Assembly (NCBI GenBank): GCA_035235625.1
Contig: CP141142.1
Span: 47,471,644 to 47,535,643 of the forward strand
Origin: Saururus chinensis
Lineage: Eukaryota > Streptophyta > Magnoliopsida > Piperales > Saururaceae
Length of the DNA: 64,000 bases
Reading direction: 5' to 3'
Made by a program: the position numbers and the translations under genes. The notes beneath the pieces were generated by a model. That model was given only the letters and a program-made list of their open reading frames with translations, had not been told where the DNA came from and searched no databases. Below are positions 35,590-47,888 of this stretch, piece by piece. Positions within the stretch are counted from its first letter, which is position 1; each line of letters opens with the position of its first letter.

Positions 35590-38500
35590 AGAAGATGCAA
35601 CCAATTTCTTGTCGTCCCCCTTCAGGTACACAAATAATCTTCCCTAGTAACGATCTCTTCCACATGAAGACCTCTGTAGTGCTGAATCAAGTAAGCCTTG
35701 AATTTCTGATATTTGTTGGATGGCCTCAGATATGTGCAGCATCTGTAAAAAAGGACAAAATTGAGAAGCAAGGGCTTCAAAGCTTGTCGTCAGGCAACTC
35801 AAAGAGCCACTTGACGGCAGGCATTATCACTGACCATAAGAGCCATACCTGACGCCAAAGAGACAGAATAAAAGAATCCGCCCAGTCTGCCAGCTCCATA
35901 AAATGGTAACTCTTCAGTGCAGACAAATGACCTTGTAGATCAAATCCTTTTTCAAGCAACTTAACACTAAATCTGTTAGTATAATTATATCTTAGCATGG
36001 TTAAGAAAAACCACATCCTAACTATACGTGTTTATGAGAATAAAGTCAGAACCTGTGACTTGGCCACTTCAAAAGAAAAGAAAATTGTACACTAGCCAAA
36101 GAAAGAAGATCAATTAACAAAAACCAACGGTAAAGGATGCCACATCAACTAATGTGCTCCTAGTAAATAATACAACAGCTACTGCTTCGTTCCTACCGTC
36201 AAATATGAAAAGATGTATTAAATTGGACTTATATGAACCATTTTCTCTGCTTTGATAGAAGCATAATGAAATTGTTACCAGAAAGGAATTCTCAACTTCA
36301 GAATAAGATCAAAACACATCCACGAACATTGTCACAGATTACTCAAAAAGAGTACAATCAATGCAGGCTCGGCATTGGCTATTGTTCTATTATGCTTACA
36401 AGATACACGTTTGGTTAAGTGTCCTAATGAGCAATGCCTAGTCAAGTCTTTCTGGACATACGTGAAGCTGAGTCAAATTCATATCCATTCCTAAAAGAGC
36501 TATAGTATGTAAACCCAAAAAAGGTAAAGATCAGACGGATACTGAAGCAGGATATCTTGCACTATGCATCGTCCAATAACAAATATCAAGTGGTATTTCA
36601 AACCCATCTGAAGGGGGAAATATTTGGGTCATATCAGTCCACTGGACATGTTTAGCGGAATACTAAAGCAAACTTCCCCACCTAGATCCGTCGGAAATAT
36701 TATTCAGACAATAATCTATTCCCGCACTTCTTGACGTTAAAACTGATTCATTAAAACCCTTGACTGGAATATCACACCCAATTTTGTGTTCTTTTTAGTA
36801 TGCACCTAACTCCCTCAGTGAAGGGATTTCCAGACAGATTGCAAGCCAAATCTAAGGTTTGAACCAATAATATCACTATTTTCTCCTATTTGTGTTTGTA
36901 ATACCGAACTCAGTAAAGGGTCACCTCCCATTTTGCCTTGTTCAGGTACTAGCCTCCCAACTCCGTTAACAGACTGATCATGAGAGAATGCTCAAAACTC
37001 CCAACAAGATCAATCTAAAGTTATCCACATAGGTCTTCCATGGATTTTGAACAGAAGTAAAATCATAATATAGAAATAAGGGCTGCTTGTACTCCGTAAA
37101 ACCTTTATCAATTAAGCCGCTTTTCAGGTAGACTCTCTTCTCCAACTACATATAAGAGGACCCAGCATTTGAGGTGTTAGATTACCATTGTTTCTCAATA
37201 ACTTAAACTGTAAGGATGGATTATCAATGTAACTGTTGTTTCCCAATTAACTTTAGTTGGCAAATGGATTATCACTATATTTATTTCATTCAGTACAAGG
37301 AAAATTAATATACAAAATATAGAGGAACAACACAACAGGTAAACGAGGTAGCAAGCAGAGACAGAACGAAAAAAAAACTACAAATTTCTTTACAAAAATG
37401 AAAAGAAGACACAAAAATAGTTGTAAAAAGGTCTATGTTTAAGGAGACTATGATCGCTTTTATAAAGTGATACGTGAAATAATATTTTTTGGAATTAATA
37501 TAAAAGATATTTAAACTAATAAAAAGTGGGCGAAGACATCTAATAATTAGAACTGTAGAAGATGAAAACCAGGCTACGTAAATCATGATGCACCAAATCT
37601 TGACCTTAATAACCAAAACACAGACTTAAAAAAATGTAATAACCTTCCGGCGAACACTTAATGCTTATTAAACCTTTTTCTTAGAATAAAATTGAAATCA
37701 ATAATATAACAGCAAGAAAAATCAGATGGCTAATTCAAAATGTGTTAAAGCTAGATATAAGGATCGCAGCTAAGACAAAAACATTACCTAAACAAACATT
37801 GACTGATAGTCCTTGTTTTTTCCATTGAAAAGATGCAAGTTCAGCGCTGAATCCTCCACATATTCAATGACAAACTCCCCATAAGGATCATCAATGCTTG
37901 CCTTAGTAGATCCATGACTTGATAAAACCGCAATACGGTTCTAACAAAAAGAAATTCTAGGAGTGCTCCGTGAATTGGATCAGAATCCTAAAAGAAAATT
38001 GTGAGTACAAACTTTTAATTGAGGTAGTACAACATATTTTCCTCGGTTATACACACATGAAAAACCATGGATAGAAGAGTCATAATGCAATTCCAGAGAG
38101 GATGACACTGCCAATTTGGTTAGCTGAATGCATTAAACCCAATTTTTTCATTCCAACAAGGAACTGGAAAGCCCAAGCTCTTATATCAGAAACAGATGAA
38201 GAACAAAAAATATATGAAATATTTCTTCTAATAGAAACTGAGAATTAGACGTAGCATACCCTCTTCAGCCCTCTCATATATGTGTCATCCCTCACACCAA
38301 CCATGATTCATGATGTAAACTAGAGTCCACTTTAAGAGAAAACACCATGTTGTTTATGACAATTATATCAAACTCACTTTTTTTGCATAAAAAAACCTCA
38401 GAGACCTTTGCCAATCTGATGAAGACAATCAAATCAATGTTTCTATTATCGCACAACTACCTACAATGCCAGATTCATTTGTAGATAACTACAGATTTAC

Positions 38501-39255
38501 ATATGCTATGTTAGCAGAGCCCAGTGGAATGGACAGTTTTAATCACGTTTCGATTGCTTCTGCTCTGACTCTTCTAGGGATCCATCATTTACTACTCTTC
38601 TTTCTTCCTCAAATCAAGGGGTAAAGAAATTGTTTTTAAAATATTACTAACAAAATCTATCTTAAGATATCTTGAAGTAGAGTTTAGAGATTATTCAATT
38701 CAGAATGTTTTCTTGACCTTCTTTAAAAGTAAGCATTTAGGATACAAACAAGGTAGCAAATAAAAATGATTAAAATGTATAACATATGAAACGAAAGGGT
38801 AAATCAAGTACAAATTCTTAAAGAACATAGTGCAGATAACAACAATCTTCAATGCATTGGCCAACACAAGTAAAGCAAGGCAGAAAATAACATTGTCATA
38901 CCCGGAGTTGCAAGTATAAATAGGTAAGTAAATCAGAAACAGTCGGGAAACACAAAGTTGATGTCAAGAGTCAAGTTCTCGTTAGAAGAGGTGAATATTG
39001 GATAACCAAACAAGCATATTTACAAGAGATTCTATGTGAGTTCTTAACTCCTAGGTATGCTGATAAACCTAGAGCATAGAAATGTCAGAATTGATAATGC
39101 TAGTGAGCCATCCATTTCTAAGAGATTCTTCTGTAAGCCCGTCAACATTTTTGAAACGCCTCAGTTTCACAGATGTAGTAGTGTATTCAATGCCCGCAAA
39201 TACTCCTAAACTTTTGTGCACCGCCACAGCAAATGCCTGGTTAACAACACTTCAC
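35590..39255 (-). pseudogene. GCP6: Gamma-tubulin complex protein 6 (GCP6) exon remnants
   Basis: Four blocks on the minus strand follow the order of plant GCP6, which belongs to the Spc97/98 family needed for microtubule nucleation. 39255-39080 encodes NQAFAVAVHKSL to LTSIINSDISML. 37940-37788 encodes ASIDDPYGEFVIEYVED. 35972-35849 encodes KLLEKGFDLQGHLSALKSY and MELADWADSFILSLW. 35742-35590 encodes ISEIQGLLDSALQRSSC and, two residues past an in-frame TAG, LFVYLKGDDKK. Good splice sites bound the inner blocks (TTGTTAG acceptor at 37941, CAG|GTATGG donor at 35848, TTTTTACAG acceptor at 35743). The first block ends in a stop, and most of the long protein, including the gamma-tubulin-binding C-terminus, is missing. 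Hence it is a partial pseudogene. Assignment rests on remembered family motifs. Confidence 0.7.
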
Positions 39256-39503
39256 CGAGGTAGGCTTCCTGTTGCCTCATCCCTAGGTTCTCAGCCTTTA
39301 GCTGAATTTTGATAAAGAATATAGTCAACAAATTTCCAAAGCTAAGATTTTCCAAAGCTAAGATAAAATTTTCAATTGTCACAAGATAAAATCAAAATTG
39401 CTCAACAAATAACATTTTAATTCAAAAGTTTACACCAAAAAGGTTTCCCCTCCTCCTTTCTCATCTGGGCTTGGGACCGGCAATGGCGGATTTAAAAACT
39501 TGG

Positions 39504-39611
39504 TACTCCCTCCATCCCAAAATAAGTGTCCTATTTGGATTTTCAAAATGAACTAAAATTTGTTTATTTTAAAAAACTAAATGGAGCTATTAATTTAGAA
39601 CAGAGGGAGTT
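39504..39611. mobile_element. Stowaway-type MITE
   Basis: TACTCCCTCCATCCCAAAAT at the left pairs with its inverse ending ACAGAGGGAGT at the right, about 108 bp. It lies between the GCP6 remnant and the duplicated units. Confidence 0.8.
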
Positions 39612-39624
39612 CTAACGAATTTTT

Positions 39625-40300
39625 TTTATGAAAATTCAGTTTTGAAAGAAAAAGAGAAGTATAAAATATTCAAGAAAAGCCTCATATTATATACTAAAAT
39701 ATGACGATCGATAGCAGAACCTCATGAATTTTTTATACAAACGTCCAGGAACTTCAAGAAATTTTTTTATAAAAAGATCCAAAATATTGAAAACAATTGT
39801 ATCCTTTAACATAAAAGATTATCTGGCTATTTGCAATGGACAAAAATATTTGAAAGAACAAATTTAGATGACAAAAAGAAACAGCCTTCCATTTTTTATG
39901 AAAAGGAAAAGAACTGAAGATCATTTGGTGAGAATTCAACAAATACAAGCAAAGAGACGAAGAAAGAAGCTCACAGTGAATTTTTGGAAGAAAGATGGCA
40001 GGCAGAACTTCATGAATTTTTTTATAGAAACGTCCAGGAACTTCAAGAATTTTTTTTATTATAAAAACGTCCAGAATAATGAAAACAATTGCATCCTTTA
40101 ACATAAAAGATTATCAGGCTATTTGTAATGAACAAAAATATTTGAAAGAACAAATTTAGATGACAAAAAGAAACAGTCTTCCATTTTTTATGAAAAAGAA
40201 AAGAACCGGAGATCATTTGGTGAGAATTCAACAAATACAAGCAAGAGACGAAGAAAGAAGCTTACATTGAATTTTTGGAAGAAAGATGGCGGACAAAAAT
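39625..40300 (-). repeat. First-exon/upstream unit, copies 2 and 3 in tandem
   Basis: Copy 2 runs to about 39995 and copy 3 is about 40012-40290. Each ends in AAGAAGCT(C/T)ACA(G/T)TGAATTTTTGGAAG. The two are very similar, so this tandem step looks recent compared with copies 1 and 4. Downstream (minus strand) of the intact gene's stop. Confidence 0.75.
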
Positions 40301-40505
40301 CAAAGCCCACATTAAAAATAGGGTAAAAGATGAGGGGAAAAATGGGAAAAAACTGGAGAAGTTCTGCAGGGGAAAAAGCATACCGAAAATTCAAGAAACA
40401 GAATTTCAAGGACAGACTAGTGTGTATGGGAATGCTTACTGCGACTCCTAAAATAAGCATCTCCTTTTTCTCCAAATACCCAAAATTTGAAGTTTCAAAA
40501 ACTCT

Positions 40506-41380
40506 TCATGGGGCGTTACCCAGGTACGCCCTCTTCAATTGAAATGATACTCCAGGTACAACAGTCCACTTTAGCTTCTTTTTTTTCCTCACGTATTTAT
40601 CATTATAAGAATTCTTCAAGTGGATTTTCATGTATGAGAAACGACCTCGGTACATAGGCTGCTCCGGTTCTGGTAGAGCTGGAGGCTCTAGTTCACCTTC
40701 ATCCAGTACCACGGGTTCCTCTGGTGCCAGCAAAGCAGGATGCTCTGGATCATTCTCTTCCACCATAGGCTCCTCCGGTGCCGGTAGAGCTGGAGGCTCT
40801 AGTTCACGTTCATCCGGTATCATGGGCTCCTCTGGTGCCTGCAGGGCTGGAGGCTCTGGATCATGCTCTTCCACTTGGGTAGGATACATGGACCTGAGGA
40901 TAGCAATTCCCAAGGTGGCCAATATCATGGCCCATATGATGCAACAAACGACTGCAACAATGAATCAAATAGTTAAGATGCGTCACAAAAGCAAGACACA
41001 TAACTACAAATTAATTTAAATTTAAGGCTATCATATACCAAGAGCAATAGAAGGATAATATCCGATGGCACTTGACTTGGTCTCTGTGTTGTCAGGGCTT
41101 CTATCATTGTGTGCAGAGGTGGTATTAAGAGAAGAAAAAGACCCAGGTTCAAACATGTTACCCTCAATTCTAACAAGGAAGCAGGATATATTATAAAAGA
41201 ACCAGCAATGATAGAAATGTAGTTATACTGAAATAGCAGTAGATAGAGAAAACAAAGATGGGCAAAACAAAAAACTTGATCCGAGTTTCACTACCTGAAC
41301 ATTGTGCCTGAAATTATAATTGGTAGTGCGCATGAAATTAACACCACGAGGCACAACCAAGAAAGCTGTGGAATCGCCAT
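40506..41380 (-). CDS. Unrecognised single-pass membrane protein with acidic Pro-rich repeats (3 coding exons)
   Basis: Coding exons are 41380-41295, 41169-41039 and 40951-40506. Acceptors TTCCACAG (before the ATG), CCTTGTTAG and TTGTTGCAG and donors CAG|GTAGTG and TTG|GTATAT join them in phase into 220 residues. Residues 1-25 are a signal peptide (MAIPQLSWLCLVVLISCALP). Residues 29-71 form a short Ser/Thr/Asn-rich segment with an NTT glycosylation site. Residues 72-91 are one membrane helix (VVCCIIWAMILATLGIAIL). Then come four 17-19-residue repeats of the type ELEPPALPAPEEPM, and a basic tail with RKKKKLK. A type I topology would place the repeats in the cytosol. I do not recognise the family. 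The intact frame beside a decayed duplicate argues for selection. A TATA box and 5'UTR exon are proposed near 42.5-42.6 kb. Confidence 0.7.
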
Positions 41381-41399
41381 TTTCTGTGGAAGTAAAATA

Positions 41400-42062
41400 T
41401 AAAAAACCATTTTTTTTATGAGAATTCAGAGAACAAGTATAATACCAAAATATGACAGCAGAAAACAGTATGAATACCCTTCACCCATAAGATAGGCGGA
41501 GAATCAATTTTTAGCATTATAAGCAATAAATGTTGTGAAGATGATAGGAAGACAGCAATTGCAGCAAAGTTATAAGAACAGGAATAGATTTTGTCGCCGC
41601 AAAGTTGGAGAAAAAACTTCCATGTCCAGTCGACGAATGGAGTGAATTTTTTTTTGTCAAACGGACAATCTGTTTCCGACCAGCAACAGATACAAGGAAA
41701 AGACGAAAACCAAAGGGGGGCCAAAAATACTAACAAATACATACCAATTTTTTTTATGAGAATTCAAATTTGAAAGAAAAAGAGAACGAGTACAAAATAT
41801 TCAAGAGAAGCCTCATATTAGATACCAAAATATGAATATGACAACAGTATGAATATCCTTTCACCCGAGAGCAATTGCGACAAAGAGGACGCCGGACAGG
41901 AATAGATTTTGTCTTCGCAAAGTTGAGAAAAACTTCCATGTGAAGTCGATGAATGGAGGGAAAATGTTTGTGCCAAAGGGACGATCTGTTTCCGACCAGC
42001 GAAAGATACAAGGAAAAGATGAAAACCAAAGGGGGCCAAAAATACGAACAAATACATACCTA
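41400..42062 (-). repeat. Tandem ~330-bp duplication in the 5' intron of the membrane protein gene
   Basis: 41580-41840 and 41905-42060 share CGCAAAGTTG.AGAAAAACTTCCATG, a CGAATGGAG/TGAATGGAG box, ATCTGTTTCCGACCAGC and ATACAAGGAAAAGA. Each copy ends in AACAAATACATACC, i.e. a GGTATGTATTTGTT donor-like string on the minus strand, so it may be a duplicated leader exon. 42060-42250 is GC-richer and open on the minus strand, ending at ATAG|GTATGT. It could be an alternative leader exon. Confidence 0.55.
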
Positions 42063-42239
42063 TGGAGGGGACAAGGTCGCCGACGGCGATGTGAAGCGGA
42101 GGAGGTCGCCGGCGGCGAGGCTTGGCAGAGGAGACTCGATCAGTGGATTGAAACTGGCCGCCGGTACGATGCTTGGCGGAGGAGATTGGTTCAGTGAATC
42201 AGAACCGGTCGTCTGCGCCGGTGACGATCTCTGCGCCGG

Positions 42240-42611
42240 TGACGAGAAGAACTTCATGAATTTTTTATAGAAACGTCCGGGAACTTCATGAATTTTTTTA
42301 AAAGAAACGTCCAGAATAATGAAAACATCCTTCAACATGAAAAATTATCTGGCTATTCGCAATGAACATAAATATCCGAAAGAACAAATTTAGACGACAA
42401 AAAGAAACAGTCTCTTCATTTTTTTGAAGAAAAAGAAAAAGAAAAAGAAACCGAGATTACTTGGTGAGAATTCAACAAGGACAAGCAACGAGACGAAGAA
42501 AGAAGCTCACAGTGAATTTCTGGAAGAAAGTTGACGATCTTCTTGGAGAGAGGAAGTGGTGATAGGTAAGGTAAGTCTGAGAGAGGGAAATGGGGAATTC
42601 ATATATATAGA
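42240..42611 (-). promoter_or_regulatory. Promoter and 5'UTR exon of the membrane protein gene (unit copy 4)
   Basis: On the minus strand CTCTATATATATGAATTCC (42599-42611) is a TATA box. A leader of about 60 bases would follow to AATTCACT|GTGAGC (donor at 42510). The splice partner would be the CAG at 41384 directly before AAAATGGCG. 42240-42535 is the fourth copy of the repeated unit. Inferred from signals only. Confidence 0.45.
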
Positions 42612-42619
42612 GAGGGACG

Positions 42620-43030
42620 ACAGGCCGGCCTCCTCCAACTCCCCCTATCGTCGTTGGAGGCGGGCCAACTGCCCCTGCGAGAGGCTACGGGGGTCTGGGG
42701 ACACTCGGGGGCGAGGGGAGGACCCGGGTTCAATCGCGTCGCAAAGGACCCCGATCGAACAAGCTTTAGGCCAAGGCAAAGGCGTCCAGCAGGAGCCGCT
42801 TCCGGGTACTCCGTCGCCTCCCGGTAAAATGGGGCAAAAAAGAAAAGAGAACATTCTGTTGATGGGACCAAGTGGGGGGAATATAGTAGGCTCCTTTTGA
42901 CGTTCGAGGAGGTGGAGGAGGAGGTGGTGGTGGGAAGAGCAGGGAGCAGCAGCAACTGCAGAAGCCACTGGGGCTAGGCGTGGAAGAAGAGGCCAGTGTC
43001 GTGTTTTTGCACCGGACGGGTTTTTAAGGG
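42620..43030. other. GC-rich orphan segment
   Basis: About 400 bp of high GC. The plus-strand frame ends KENILLMGPSGGNIVGSF. The minus-strand frame begins MASAVAAAPCSSHHH, transit-peptide-like, but leads into no recognisable domain. Possibly a truncated first exon of a lost gene or a captured fragment. Confidence 0.3.
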
Positions 43031-43169
43031 TTTAACCAAAAAATTACCAAATTATCCTCGGAAATAATTTAAATATAAGAGACCCGGTGGAATTTGGAGG
43101 AAGACTCGTTATCCTGTCGCGCGTTAACCAATAAATTACCAAATTAACCTAAGTTACGTGAGTTATAGG

Positions 43170-43554
43170 ATCAAAATGCAAAGGCATGCCATGTGAGCCC
43201 TTATACAGTTGCATGCGAGCCTACGCTCAAATAAATGGGTCTAAGGTATATATGTAATTATATATCTTATTAAATATAAGTTATAAAAATATATTTAAAT
43301 TAATAATTATATTTATATAAAATATAAATATATATTATTTATTTTATATGTATACTATTTATATATAATTTTAAAATTATATTTAAGTTTGAGCCGAGTA
43401 GAGTTGAGTTCGAATTTTAATCGAGGCAGTTGAGTTGAGCAAGTATACTCGAACTCAACTCGAGCCTATTCAATCTTGAATCGAGTTTGAGCTGAGCCCA
43501 ATTCAAGTCGAGCCATGCCTCCCAATGAGCCTGTACAGCTCATTAACAACCCTA
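43170..43554. mobile_element. hAT-family fragment
   Basis: It ends CAGCTCATTAACAACCCTA, the same terminus as the element at 23576-26846, preceded by the same AT-rich core (TAATAATTATATTTATATAAAATAT) and GAGCCGAGTAG.GT.GAGTT array. The left TIR is missing. Confidence 0.65.
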
Positions 43555-45521
43555 ATTTGAAAGCTTAATCTTAAATTTTAATTAAAAATAAAAAATAGAT
43601 AAATTGAATGCTTGAGATTATGGTGGAGAGAAGAGTTAAAGTCTTAAATGATAGATGAAAGGGTGAAGAGAAAGTTAAACCTCATTCCTATTTATAGATT
43701 TTTAAATATGATAACTCCCTCTTTTACCCTTAAAAATGATTATTTTTTTTAACGTAAAGAGGCTTAAAACTGTCTTTTTGAAGGGAAGTGGCAACTTTGT
43801 AAATGCCCCAAATCTAAGGATTCCACGACAATTCTATCTTGATTCGATGGAATTGTGGTTAGATACAAAAGTAAAAATTTGGTCAATAAGATGATTTGAA
43901 CTCGATTCTAATGAAATAACCAAATCACTCATGAGGTGATTCGGCCAATCTGGATCCTGGCCTCCTATTTCTAACTATTACCCTTCGTATCAACTTGAGC
44001 CTCAAGAAGCATTCTATATGGGTGGGCCCTATTTAAAAAGTTTAAAATAACTTACCTATATAGGGTCTTATTTAATAGGGCTCGTCAACACAGGCACATC
44101 GGTACTAAAAATGTGCATATTCAAGTTCATGAGAGAATGTTAAGGTTGTTAAGAGTTTTAGAAATGGGTTGAAAGTTCCCTTTAAATTTACTCTAAAAAA
44201 TTCTTTTACCATACGATATGAGTCTCAAAATATTGTATTTGCATTATGCAAATCTTATCATATTCATAAATAAGACATCACATGTGATTATGTATAAAAT
44301 ATATTTTATAAACCAATATTACATTTCCTAGTTCATTCTTTTAACTTTAACATAAAAACATGCTATGTATCATTCACCATCCTTATTCAGACAATTTTAA
44401 TAAATATTTTCTTTTTTGTCATTAGATTTTTCTTGTTTATTTAGGATAGGATAAGACACACATAACATAACCTTGAAACATTGAACATAAACAATAAATC
44501 ACCATATCACATCGTAATAGCCATATTGCACCATAAGCTCAGCTCATAACATAAACATCCAATATATTTTTTATAAATATTTTATTTAACAATCAAAATG
44601 CTCATGAAGTCTTATCTAGTACTCTCACCCTCACATAAGAGTGGTAGTTTGGCCACACAACTCAAGCTACGCATAGGGGATCTTGATCTTTAAGTTATCT
44701 ACATAGAATTTTAATTATACTCTCACCCACACCTATGAAGGGGGTATTATACCTTGTGACTCAGCCTTCTCTGTGGGGGATCTTGAGCGCCCTTAGTTTT
44801 TTATGCCCAAACATTTAATTTTGATCGTCTTCATCACACTATATGTCTTATCCAATTCTTACACCTTACCTAATATGCACATATGTAATGCAATTCCCTA
44901 GCATGTCATATGCAAATAAAGCTAAACACGCTAAGAGTAGCAAAATAACACAATTAATAATATAATATCTTATTTATTATTATACTAGCTTAAGTAGATA
45001 TTTTAGCATAATCACAACATGTAACTTATACACTTTAGGGGAAATAGCAAATGAACTCTAATCAATGTGAAAATTGACAGAAACCGACATCATAGTCATA
45101 ATTATAGAAAAAATAATATTATATGAAAATAAATAAGAAAACTAATTTTTGTTATTTAATTAATGAGACTATACAATTATGTCAAATCTATCTACCTTCA
45201 AATTTAAGATCTAGGTCAACATATTTATGAAATGTAAGATCTAGGTCACCATATTCATGAAATTTGAAGATGAACATCCCTTGCCTTGTGCTTCTTGCTC
45301 AAAGCCCACACTTTCCATGAAACAGTTACATAAACAAAATCATGAAAACCCTAACTATTCATTAACCCTCTTAATTCAAACTTAAATTATAAACAAAGTT
45401 AATATAATAGCATTGTGAGCTTGAGTCCTGAGGATTTTGACAGATTAAGTTCTGTGTTTGAGCTACGTAATAATGAGTCGTGTCATGCCTCCCGACCCAA
45501 AATCGGCAAGAGGATGTGACA
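43555..45521. mobile_element. LTR-derived AT-rich region
   Basis: No gene. At about 44020-44095 it matches, inverted, the family-B segment GAGCCC..AAGTGGGTCCC. The stretch ends GGCAAGAGGATGTGACA at 45521, which inverted reads as an LTR start (TGTCACATCC). A ~260-bp direct repeat links 44940-45200 to 46580-46830 (shared ATACTAGCTTAAGTAGAT and ATTAATGAGACT). Exact boundaries and TSD not found. Confidence 0.45.
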
Positions 45522-47885
45522 ACTCCTAACCCAACCCTAGATTAGATCAGATTTGCACTTGAGTCATCATTTTGTTTAAAAACAATCCACATAATAAATA
45601 TGAAAAGAAAATTTTACTATTTTTTATCATGATTATGACTAAGTATTCAACTACCAAATCCAAGTGCAAAACATATGCCTCCAACTAATAAAAGAAATCT
45701 ACTACTACAAATGAAATATTAAAATATTTCTTTATTTATTTCCTACTAGCTATCTCTTATTAATTTGTTCCCCCACTCAGTAGCTCCTCAATTATCGTCT
45801 TGGTCACAGAACAAGTCATCTTGAACACCTACGTGACACCACACATAGAGGATCCCAACAAGTTCCCAAAATAAAACAAAGGGGATTGTAAACTCTCTAA
45901 GATTTTGAAAACAATTGTATTAACACCCAAATGCAAGCTTCAGCTTTTAAACCAAATTACTTATGCAACCATAATGTACATATATCTAAAGGTACATCAA
46001 GAGCCATACAAATCATGTAATTTAATCTCATAATTACATCTAATATAAGTCTCAATATAATAAAAATTAGAGCAACGAACAAATTTTTTTACTTGTTACA
46101 TGATACATGATGTATGAACCTGACATTCCAAACCAAAAAAGCCAAAATAATACATGGTCAAGCCGGTCCATATCGATATGACTAACCTGGACTTCAACTC
46201 CAAAAATCTCAATAATATAAACATTTCAGTCATCTCAACCTGGGGAGGCAAAAACCTACCCTTTCATATAGAAAACACTACGCTTTCGGATAGAAAACTC
46301 TGCCCTTTTAGACAGAAACCCGATTTGATAAACCTCCGATAAGACTAATCTGACAACCATAGAAACCTCGACTAACTACGATTAATCCATAGTTTACAAA
46401 TCATTTTCATGATGTAATAAATTCTAAACATGGCTACATGTGCAACCCTAAGTAATCATACTATCTTATATAAGACATAATTCAGTAGATAAGATCATAT
46501 ATACTAAGACATGCATGAAACATAGATTTGCTAAATTAACCTTGGATATATGCATGCATATCCTTAATAAAGTTAAACATATTGAAAGTACAAAGTAGTC
46601 CAATCAACAATACAATATATCATGTATTATCATACTAGCTTAAGTAGATGCTTTAACATAATCACAACATATAACTTGTACATTTTAGAAAAATAACAAA
46701 TAAACTCCAATTAATGTAAAATTTTTTAAAAACCTACATCATAGTTTTATAAATACAAAAATTAATTTTTGTTAACTAATTAATGAGACTGTGCAGTTCT
46801 GCCAAAATTGTCAATCTACAAATTGACTATGCCATTTACTTATTGTGCTCGAAACAACTTGAAATTATAATACGATGCTCATAACACGTATATCAATTCA
46901 TCATAAAAAGGACCAAAAAATTATACTTTTTCATCGCTAAACATGCTTATAAACACGGAAACAGAGAACTATTTTACTGTATAACATGTATTATAAAAAA
47001 TATAATAAATACACATTATTTTAAAAAATCTAAAAAATTAGGAATATGATCTAGACATGATAATCTACTCCTAAAAAACTTTTAGAGCAAAATTTAAAGT
47101 AAAAGTATCTAAAACATAGTTGTGAATCCAAAACAAAGGCTAAAAATGATTCAAGTCATATCTATTGTGGAAGAACATGATTTCACCCATAAACATGGTG
47201 TTAATGTAAGCAAAACCTCATTAAACAAAAACCCCTTATCTATAAGATAGAGAAACACCTCAAATCTGCCTAAATCAAAGGATCCTTATTCAACAAAATT
47301 ATGATTTGTCATTAGATCTAAGCATGAATTATGATTAAGCATAAAGAACCTTCAATTCTCCATGAAGTATTAAAATATTAAAGAGAAAATAATTAAATTA
47401 CTCATATTGAAGGAGGCTCAGGCACCATAAATTTTTAGCCAAATCTAAAAAGCTCAAAAACTCTCTAATTAAGGCCTTTATGACTTATTTATAGTGGGTG
47501 GAGATTAGGGTTCCTAATCCACCTAGGGTTTGGGTCAATAAACCCACCTCAGCCCAACTAAATTGGCCTTTAAATTACTAGTCTTGTAACTCATTTTAAA
47601 TGAGCCAAAAAGGCTAAGTAAAAGGCTCAATTTTTTGTATTGGGTAATTGGGTACAATGCATCTAGTACAATTTTGACCGTCATATCTCACTCATTTGAA
47701 CTCTGAATTATGCATTATTGATGGTGTTTCGAAGCTCTTTCTATCTAGTTTCTAATAGTACAAGTCTTAGACCGAAAGTCATCGTATATAGAGAGTTATC
47801 TAACTTATAAGGCTAAAAGGCTAAACTCCTTAAATTTCTAAAAGTCAACCACAAAAAAGACAAGTGGAAACAAGAATTACCATAT
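45522..47885 (+). mobile_element. LTR-derived region, plus orientation
   Basis: No gene. The 3' part (47440-47860) is collinear with family-A LTR ends: ATTAGGGTTCCTAATCC, CCGTCATATCTCACTCATTTG, GTTTCGAAGCTCTTTCT and a CAAGTGGAAACAAGAATTACC end. The start is uncertain (TGTGACAACTCC at 45516 is a candidate), and no TSD was matched. Confidence 0.5.
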
Positions 47886-47888
47886 CTT

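Noticed and set aside
40630-41019. Plus-strand Ser/Gly-rich ORF of 129 residues
   Set aside because: It is the antisense of the acidic Pro-rich repeats of the minus-strand gene, which has matching splice sites and a signal peptide.
42715-42735. tRNA/SINE-like B box (GGTTCAATCGC)
   Set aside because: No matching A box at the right distance and no cloverleaf could be drawn.
45485-47885. A TSD-bounded LTR at 45485 or 45516 to 47880
   Set aside because: TG start and TTACC end are plausible, but no 5-bp flank matched, so exact borders are not claimed.
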